From positions 69,676,403 through 69,740,402 of the forward strand of contig CM064426.1 in assembly GCA_032690845.1 (NCBI GenBank): DNA of 64,000 bases. The letters run 5' to 3'. The position numbers and the translations under genes were made by a program. A model generated the notes under the pieces. The model worked only from the letters and a program-made list of their open reading frames with translations. It ran no database searches and was not told the origin of the DNA. Position 1 is the stretch's first letter; every line of letters begins with the position of its first letter. This document shows positions 56,421 through 64,000 of this stretch, one piece after another. This DNA comes from Eleusine coracana subsp. coracana (lineage: Eukaryota > Streptophyta > Magnoliopsida > Poales > Poaceae).

Positions 56421-58885
56421 ATGCAGCACTCATACAATTATGAAGCTGCGCCGAAATCCATACCAATGCATTTAATAAAACAACTCACAAATGATTTCTC
56501 TGAAAAGATTGGCAGTGGAACCTATGGAGATGTTTACAAGGTAAGATTGAAGATATACTTGTTTCCCCTTAGTCGCCAAAACATGCAAAACAGGAAATGC
56601 GGAATGGGGAATGGGATCATGTGCACAATACACAATCTTCCGGCCTTCTTTCCCTCCCTCCACAATGGCACATCCACGTTGGATTGTTTTCCTCACAAAG
56701 GGGTGGACTCGAGCACATATAACATGACTCAACCCTAGATCCATCTGATGGCTTTAGGAGTTCATGCACCTAGATATTGTTATCAAATTGTTTAGGAAAA
56801 CACATATGTATTTTACTCGTGAGATGACTATTATCAGGGTTGTTGGTTAGATTGAGATTGTTTGAAACCATTAGGAATTATTTTGGCAGCTAACTATTAT
56901 CCGTAGTGGTTCCAAACAAGACCTAAGTGTCAATGTGTTTGCTCTTGGTACCCAGCTGTTATTTGAAATGGTAGAAAATAGTAAAATGTGAAGGTTTCAC
57001 AGTATGATTGAAATCAGAAGTTTACACATGTGTCCAAGAGGGATAATATATATACACATATAAGTTTCTCGAATGTGATTTTGTGAACACTGAGGTACTT
57101 GTCCACACTAGTTTTATTACTAATAATGTAAAATCCATGATTAGACTGTTGAACATGTCAAATTAGTCATCCACCTGCGTCATCATCAGTACACCAAATC
57201 GTGGTTTGACATATAAAAGTATTAGACTTAAGTACTTTGGATCAAACCATTGTTATGAGATCTGAGCCATCAACTCATAACAATGTCATCCTATCCACCT
57301 CACCTTAGGGCAGGTGCCCATATTCTTGCAAAAGTATTTACCATTTTTTTGTGAAACATTATATAATTGACCCAACCCTAGACATACAACACCGCATACC
57401 ACCGAAAGAATAATTCATTGTAAATGCATCATCCATATTATTTACAGGTGTCTTATTTATATCCGTGCACTGATAAGCCACCCATTTTTGTATATTATTG
57501 TATATAATGGATTAAAAAGGTGACAAATCAAATTGGATATACAATTTGTATTTTACATCTTTATTATTTTAATTATCTGTACGTAGTGACATGAAAAACT
57601 CGGCCTCAATCAAGTTTTAATAAGGGACATTGATCAGGGAATACATGATGGGAAAAAGGTTGCTGTGAAAATGCTTCGTATGATGGGGGGGGGGGGGGGC
57701 AAGATGATAAAGGTCAATTCAGGAATGAGTTTGAAAATATTGTTAGACTCAAGCATGAAAATATTGTACGTCTACTTGCCTACAGTTACGAGATAACTCT
57801 CAAGTATGTAGAGCTCAGTAAAAGAATGGTCCTTGCCGAAGAAATTCATAGGGCTCTCTGCTTTGAGTATCTGCAAAATGGAAGTTTACAGGATCATTTA
57901 AGTGGTACAATATTACACTTTTTTGCGACAAACTATCTATTACTTTAATTTAACTATGTCTCTTAGCTTCTCGCAGGATCATAGTCTATCTGTCTAACTT
58001 GATTTACTTTTATAGATGAATATCATGGACTGGACTGGCAGACAAGGCACAAAATTATTAAGGGGACGTGTGAGGCCGTGAAATACCTTCACGAAGGATT
58101 AGAAGTTCCCGTGTTACATCTAGATCTAAAACCTGATAATATATTATTAGACGATAAAATGGTTCCAAAACTTGCCGACTTTGGATTGTCAAGACTCATC
58201 AGAGACGAACAAATCAGATCCCTGCAGAGTGCTGAACAACAACCTGTAGGAACAATGTAACTTAATGCCTCCCTGAACTCATTTCTTCATTAAATGGACA
58301 AAATCCTGTGTAACACTTCTCTATCAATTATTTATGATGTCATATGCAGTGGTTATACGCCCCCTGAATACATAGACAAAGAAGAAATATCAGAAAAGTT
58401 TGACGTATTCAGCTTGGGTGTCATAATTATAAACATAATGGCAGGAGGCCAGGCCTACCACAAGTGTTACCAAATGTTTCACCAAGAATTTATTGACCTG
58501 GTAAGTAAAGTTACATATCAAGATCCAGCATCATCAGGTTGTCTTTTAAAAAAATGATCCATAGTCAAATTCGATTAACATTATGCTATTCTTTTACATT
58601 GACATACAAATAATAACATCACCATTTTTGTCACTATTGTAGGTACACAAAAACTGGAGAAAAAGGCTTCAGACAAGAGCTACATATACAACACTAGAAG
58701 AAGAATGTGATCAAGTGAAGACTTGCATTGAGATAGCATTAGATTGTCTAAATCCTGATCCTGAGAAAAGGCCTAAAATTGGGTCAATTGTACATAAGCT
58801 GTATGAAACAGAAAAGAAGATTGAGAAATTGGAGATTTCATTACCTCAGGAGGCGAAAAACGACCCAGGGTCACATGCAAACAAG
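56421..58885 (+). other. Kinase part (exons 1-5)
   Basis: P-loop GSGTYGDVYKG spans the exon 1/2 junction, with the ATP-binding Lys in VAVK (57659-57670). The catalytic loop reads HLDLKPDN (58117-58140), with Leu where most kinases have Arg, so it is a non-RD kinase. DFG is at 58177-58185, and the PPE form of the APE motif is at 58364-58372. The final Arg block is KRPKIG (58768-58785). All catalytic residues (K, D, N, DFG) are present. Introns 1-4 are GT-AG. Exon 2 is the one with the G-run frame break. Confidence 0.85.
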
Positions 58886-58983
58886 GTAATATTATTATTG
58901 AAACAGTTAACATATATTTTTTGATTTCATTTGAAATTTGTCTTCTTTGCCACTTGATATTTTGAAAAGCCCCCCCCCCCCCC

Positions 58984-59026
<43 letters not shown>

Positions 59027-62000
59027 ATTACCGAAATCATATTCTGGAGCCAAGTGCAAGATTTTTTTTGGTTGGCCATTTAGAAATAGGTATTGGACTG
59101 CAGATTGAGGCTATGAGCTGGTACTGCACACCAGAAAATGCCCACTGATGCGCAACCAAGAGGATGAATATGTGCAGCATACTCACCACAATTGCCTTCG
59201 CTTGACAGTTTTGGTGTAATATGCTTTAACTTCGATTCATTATTTTCTTCTTTCTTGTATAGATGCTTGCCCCAAAGGCGCTGATCCACGTCAACCCCCA
59301 AGAGCTCTGCTACCACTACCCCATTGAGCTAAATAAGAACTTGGCTTCCTCGTTGCAGTTGACAAACATGACAGATGACCATGTTGCTTACATGTTTGTG
59401 GTGTCCGACGAGGGGAAGTACTCCTCTACGCGGGCCAAAGGAATCATATCGCCGAGGTCCACATGGGAAGTCGTTTTGAACATGAAAGAACAGGACGACT
59501 CGAACTTGCTACATGAGGAAAAAGTTGTTCTTCAGAGCACAATAGTGAGCAAGGATCTCAAGCCCAATGACATCACTTTGGACATGTTTAAGGATACCGA
59601 TAGAATTATTGATGAGGTGAAGTTGGATGTTGTTATGGTAGCACCAACCATATCACAGTCCCCAATACAGGACGAATTTAGTAAAGAACAGTCACAGGTG
59701 AGCTGTCTTCTAACCAAAAGAAAGAAAAGGTCAACTTGACTTAGATAACCACATTATTCTTAGATAAACACATAAACCAATTATTTACTGTTTTTTTTAT
59801 TATTAAGGCCAACCTTCTTCACAATACCTTCCATTTTTCATAATGGTTGCTCCTTTCATCCACTCTTAAATATGTTGAACTAGATAAGCTTTCATGCCTT
59901 ACAATTAAATATACCAGTACTTTTAGGCTATCCTAGTGGGAAGTTTCATATCATCATTTTTCCATAAGTTCCACATCACAAAAAGCATAAATGAAACACA
60001 CTCCTCCAATGCATTGTTTTATTTTTATTGTTTCCTAGAATTACATGACATTGGTTATGCTGGGTTTCATGCAGTTTTATAGTCTTGTAAACAGTATATA
60101 TGAAACTGATTCATTCTCTTGTTCATTATTAACATGCCACAGCATCACAATGCAAACATGGCGGAAGGCCCCCCCTCCACACACACACACTAGGAGTAGC
60201 CTTACCTGTCAATACCAGAATGATATTACATCGTGTGAACTTAGCCCAAGTACTGATATTGGAAGCTCTATTACTTTTACCAGGAAATTGCAGGAACCTT
60301 TAAGATGATTGATGTCGAACCACTTGAGCTTCGCTTTCCTTTTGAACGCAACAAGCTGGTCCCCTGCTCAGTGCACCTAACCAATGTTACAGATAAACAT
60401 GTTGCATTTAGGCTTACAAAGAAAAGTGGTGAGTCTGGGGGCTTCCTTAAGCTGCCGCTGTATGGTATTCTGCCACCAAGGTCAATATACACCCTCATCG
60501 TCACAACGTCAAAGCTGGAGACGCAACCACAGAAGTGGGACTGCGATCTGATCCTGCAGAGCTGTGTACTGGGAGATAAGCATGTCCTCCCATTCGAAGA
60601 TCAATCAGAGTGTGACATGTTTTTTACCGAAGTCAAAGAGTTGGGCGGACTAGTGCATGAGGTCACACTGAAAGCAGTTTATGCGCCACAAGAGAATCCT
60701 TCCGAGGTTAGTTATATATATTCAGATGAGCACATCAAAGTCGCGTGTTTGGTAGATGGTAGACTTCATAGCCATTGTACTGAGTTTCTTGCAAAAGCAT
60801 ATACTTATACTTCTCATGTCCCATATGTTGACACCTATACAGTATCAAAGTACACGAACACGTCCATGAGTATCTCTGCAGGGGCTCTCGGCCACCAGCA
60901 GCAGAGAAACCAGTCAGACCAGTTTTGCACACCAATCAGACCGGTTTGGTAAAGGTTTTAGATCTTCACCTTGGAGAACTCGTCTGGGAGGGACCCCGTC
61001 GGGAGGAGCTCGCCTAAGTGTTGCCCTAGACTTGGCATGCCAGCTAGGATGCCTTCTTCATCATGGAAACAAGAGAACAATAAAGGATAGGGTTTGGAGA
61101 AGCAAAGGAAAAGGGAAAAAGTAAAGATAACTTGATCCATTGGAGTTGGATGCCCTCAATCGGTCGTGACCCTAGTTTTATAAGAGAGGTGGTCTTGCTG
61201 CGTAAGAAATCAACTTTCCTTACAAATTCCGAGTCAAAACACCAATTTCTATTCAGACTCTACCCAAACCATTCTGACCTATTTTAGCAACCGGTTTGAT
61301 CGGTTTTCTGATTTCTGAAATCTTCTAAAGACCATAACTTTTGCATCTAGAGTCCAAATGTAGCAATCCACATATACATTTTAATTATCTCAACGAGGTC
61401 TACTCTGGTGAAATCCAATTGTACATCCAAGCACCAGCCAAAATCAGTCTTTCCGGTTTGTGAAACCGGTCAGGTTGGTTTTCACCAACTCAGATGGGTT
61501 TAGGCCAATTTTGGTCATCAGCACCATATTACTTGTCATCCTACACTCATCCAGTTTTTTCAATTTACTTGTCATCCTCATATCCCAAGCAGCCCTCTCT
61601 CTTTCCCTCGTACCTCTGTCTCTATCTCTCTTTTCCTTATTTATTGAGCATCCACCTTTTCACTTCTACTTAATTCCTGTCTCCAGAGCAAAAACGACAA
61701 GTAATTTGGGATGCATGAAGTACTAACTAGATCTGTAAATGAACTTTCTACCACCTACTTCTACAAATAATACAAGTGCTACTTTAGTATTATTGTGATG
61801 AAATATCAAAACATATCCTTTTACTCAGTTAATTTCTAGCCATTACCATTTCGCAACATAATCCATGCACTCCATTATATAGTCAGATAGTATTACTTTA
61901 ATATGTTCTAGAAATGATCATAGGTGTGCTTTTAAGAATAGGAGTTTTACTGTCCAAAATATTGGCCAATAGTTTCTTAAAAATACAGGCTAATAATTTG

Positions 62001-63228
62001 ATGGTAGCTTCATAATAGCACTATTGATTAATGAATTAACATTATTTTCCTAATAGAACCTTAATTCTATTGAATCACTAAAATGCCAGCTCAGCTTTAT
62101 ATATATATATATAATATCAATTATTAATAAAAAACTAATTTGATTTGATTCATAAAATTAAAAATTAATTATTATAATCTAGTACTCTTATTTATTTGAT
62201 ATTATCCTCGAAATAATAAAATACTGTTTATATCAAACTATTCACCAATGGGTTTTAGATTATCGGATCTACATCATTAGATCAAACAAGTGGTCGTAGT
62301 TTCTCAAAACTACCGACAAGTTTTTGAATAGTAAAACTCCTTGTGTGCTACAGTATGTGCCCATTTAGAACTTTTTGGACACACAAATAGAGTCGTATCT
62401 GCTTTATTTTTAAAAATAGATAAAAAAACAACTTTGAGCATATGTTGATCTATTTGTTGGTTCTGATGCTACCTTTTTCGGCATATTTGTTTTGGTGGCC
62501 TGTGGCAATGCAATTAAATTTGCGTAGCTAGTCCCGCCTGGATTCAAGGTACGCAATTTTATTAGTTTATTGTTCATATATGCTGTAACAATTGTTAGCT
62601 GTGCAACGAAACTATCTTGCTATTTCTGTTCCTAATTCCCATTGTATATTTGTCAAATCAGATTTTATCTGTGGATAATCTGCGCGATATATTGTATTGC
62701 TTAGACACCAACGCAACAAAAAAGTGGTGAGTCCGTCTTTCCCAAAGTTGCTAAACAACAACAACAAAATTTGTTCCAAACAAGTTGGAGTAGACTAAAG
62801 ATGAAATCTAACCTTCAACTTGAAGAGAAGCAAATAATAGGAGATCCAAAGTACCTTGCTAAATAGCAGTCGGGGAATATAGTTTATGTGGTTTCAGTTA
62901 ATAAATCTCCTGAATTTTCGATACCCTCGAAGATTATTGGCCTCCTGGGCGTGGTGCCATCGCCCTGGTACATTCTGCTCTTGCTTGCGGATCTTTCAAT
63001 ATGAGAATCGTTGCTGATACAATAGTGTACATCAATTTATGTAGGGACGCCCTTTTTATATTTCTTGTGTGACCCATAGTCCAAATAATGAACGGAAGTT
63101 TATGTATGGATATTTATTTAGTTCTCCACTATGCATGCATGGTTAACGTGATTTGTCAATTTGGATAATGTAGGATCATGACAGGGGATGGTTCTGGATA
63201 CGTACACATTTGGAACTATGAAACACAG
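56421..63228 (+). CDS. Kinase-MSP-MSP-WD40 fusion protein gene, 3' end outside window
   Basis: Nine exons fit in phase: 56421-56540, 57638-57904, 58016-58256, 58350-58500, 58643-58885, 59263-59697, 60284-60706, 62662-62726 and 63174-63228, about 665 codons so far. Order of domains: protein kinase, two MSP domains, start of a WD40 propeller. No signal peptide or membrane span is visible, so it is probably cytoplasmic. The start at 56421 gives the PKSIPMHLIKQLTNDFSE lead-in usual for the family. In this sequence exon 2 has a 1-bp frame problem at a G15 run (57685-57699), so the gene is either a pseudogene or the run is misread. It belongs to a grass-expanded family often annotated as receptor-like kinase; its substrate is unknown. 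Confidence 0.8.
56838..56935. mobile_element. MITE-like remnant in intron 1
   Basis: TTGTTTGAAACCA near 56869 pairs with TGGTTCCAAACAAGA near 56908, with weaker matches outside. The word resembles the GGCCTGTTTGG ends of grass hAT-type MITEs. No clear target duplication. Confidence 0.35.
58970..59020. repeat. C16 run followed by GA microsatellite
   Basis: Sixteen C then about seventeen GA units inside intron 5. Such runs are error-prone in sequencing and assembly. Confidence 0.9.
59263..59697 (+). other. First MSP domain (exon 6)
   Basis: 145 codons. The MSP (major sperm protein / VAP-like) fold is indicated by LIHVNPQELCYHYPIELNK, then SSLQLTNMTDDHVAYMF and a GIISPRSTWEVVL block, the usual order of conserved strands. 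It is flanked by an ATAG acceptor and a CACAG/GTGAG donor, phase 0 on both sides, so the exon can be gained or skipped without changing frame. MSP domains bind proteins with FFAT-like motifs at membranes or act as scaffolds; the partner here is unknown. Confidence 0.8.
60284..60706 (+). other. Second MSP domain (exon 7)
   Basis: 141 codons, phase 0 at both ends. IDVEPLELRFPFERNK, SVHLTNVTDKHVAFRL and YGILPPRSIYTLIV repeat the motifs of exon 6, so the pair arose by exon duplication. Acceptor TTACCAG, donor CCGAG/GTTAGT. Confidence 0.82.
60880..61520. mobile_element. Probable LTR fragment in intron 7
   Basis: A GC-mixed block in an AT-rich intron, with repeated CCGGT words (AGACCGGTTTGG near 60938, AACCGGTTTGATCGGTTT near 61291, AAACCGGTCAGG near 61464), a TTTTATAAGAGAG TATA-like word near 61177 and no coding frame. 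The mix of a family-specific palindromic word with a leader-like section resembles the layout of the SIRE-type LTRs at 24135 and 34067. Ends are not visible, so this is a fragment at best. Confidence 0.35.
62662..63228 (+). other. Start of WD40 propeller (exons 8-9)
   Basis: Exon 8 (62662-62726) begins ILSVDNLRD and ends TKKW, with the Trp codon split across the intron. Exon 9 (63174-63228) continues IMTGDGSGYVHIWNYETQ, a standard WD40 strand set with its terminal W-N. The first repeat is cut by the intron at the same place as in coatomer beta'-type propellers of this family (from memory). The intron after exon 9 starts with GC instead of GT (CAG/GCAAGT). More repeats must lie beyond 64000 or further along. 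Confidence 0.65.
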
Positions 63229-64000
63229 GCAAGTACTTGCATTCCAAAAACTCAGAGAAAAGTATCATATAATTCAGTGGAACGTGATCCAAATTTTTAT
63301 GGTTGCCATTGGTCCCAGATAGGTTTACATAGAGATGTTTTTTTTTAATATTTTAGATTTAAAGAGAGGCAGGGATGGCGGTAGGGAGGTCAACAACCAA
63401 AAGAACACCTCAGATTCATTTTTTTTTTACAAAGCCAGCCTCTACACCGTCGAAAGGGTGTACACAGCTAAATCTTACACAGCGGAACAATTAGGCACAC
63501 ACCAAAAGGTGTACACATAAAAAAGCTTTGCTAACAACAAGCTTGAACCTTTGAATTAGGGATGCAAGTGGGTACCCAATGGGTAGTTGTGAGTCAAAGC
63601 TCTAGTTTATTTGTTGTACTACCTTTATGAGGTGGGAAGAAATTCTAGTTCATTTCAGAGAGTTTTGAGCCGACCCACCGACCCATAAAATGCAAAAGTT
63701 GCATCCCTACCTTTGATAGAGCTTCAAAGATGAAAATAACAAGAAGCATCTGAATTCATCTAGTCAATATAAGCGAAATCATGGATGGATGGATGCCGAG
63801 ATTGGTTTGAATCAGCTCTTAGCCCTACTTGATAGCTGCCATTAGCCAATGCCACCACCCATGATGCCAATGGACATGACAATAGCATTGAAGATGACCT
63901 AGTCACTTCATTAACCGCCCCATATATAGCAGTGAGTGCCACCACCACCACCACTAGAATCAGGGCCGATGTCGACAATCACAAGTATCATGATGAAGTT
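63229..64000. other. Intron 9 or downstream DNA
   Basis: No further WD40 repeat could be placed. It contains T runs, a MITE-like unit (63556-63709), and a minus-strand open frame (63978-63760) with a hydrophobic start, which I do not support as a gene. Confidence 0.4.
63556..63709. mobile_element. hAT-type MITE
   Basis: TAGGGATGCAA at 63557 and its inverted copy TTGCATCCCTA ending at 63709 form the ends. Flanking 8-mers CCTTTGAA (63548-63555) and CCTTTGAT (63710-63717) match at seven of eight positions, as expected for a hAT-type duplication. About 154 bp and non-coding. Confidence 0.65.

Noticed and set aside
63760..63978. Small minus-strand secreted-protein-like frame
   Set aside because: Hydrophobic start comes from GGT/GTG repeats; no transcript context and it lies in or after the kinase gene's last visible intron.

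Overview
The window looks like nuclear DNA of a grass (Poaceae). It has plant-type spliced exons, a grass-type receptor-like kinase family member, and a dense set of nested grass LTR retrotransposons, LINEs, tRNA-derived SINEs, MITE-like elements and cut-and-paste DNA transposons. I cannot name the species. There is no prokaryotic gene organisation, CRISPR array, rRNA gene or tRNA gene.

Layout. 1-2.5 kb: poorly recognisable DNA with possible minus-strand exon remnants and a minus-strand Copia-type LTR with its primer-binding site. 2.65-3.63 kb: a 5'-truncated LINE. 3.87-36.55 kb: one old Ty1/Copia element (here Copia-1; target-site duplication ATGCC) opened by two later insertions. The first is a Ty3/Gypsy element of the Tat type (4638-19826, duplication AGAAC), itself carrying a 3.4-kb solo LTR (9807-13237, duplication CCTAC). 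The second is a minus-strand SIRE/Maximus-type Copia element (24135-35601, duplication AAAAT). 36.6-40.5 kb: intergenic DNA with a MITE-like inverted repeat. 40.55-46.03 kb: a complete but broken Copia element of the Hopscotch/Retrofit type (here Copia-3). 46.8-47.1 kb: a small LTR-like unit. 47.8-55.2 kb: two LINEs head to tail. The first holds two SINEs of one family. The second holds a Mutator-like TIR element that in turn holds a hAT transposon. 56.4-63.2 kb and beyond: a host gene.

The only convincing host gene is the plus-strand gene starting near 56421. It joins a non-RD cytoplasmic protein kinase, two MSP (major sperm protein) domains and the start of a WD40 propeller, and runs off the window. 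Its kinase exon 2 has a run of 15 G that breaks the reading frame in this sequence. Its introns hold MITE-like DNA and a probable LTR fragment.

The most unusual non-gene signals are: (i) an array of a near-palindromic motif (GACGGAA-C-TTCCGTC) in both SIRE LTRs and in the spacer after pol, whose copy number differs between the two LTRs of one element by 21-23 bp steps; (ii) a spliced antisense gene in the Tat element; (iii) a 60-bp tandem repeat that keeps an open 20-residue reading frame; and (iv) target-site duplications at most nest levels that allow insertion order to be read directly. All element ends, splice sites and duplications were read by eye; domain names rest on family motifs, not on a search.
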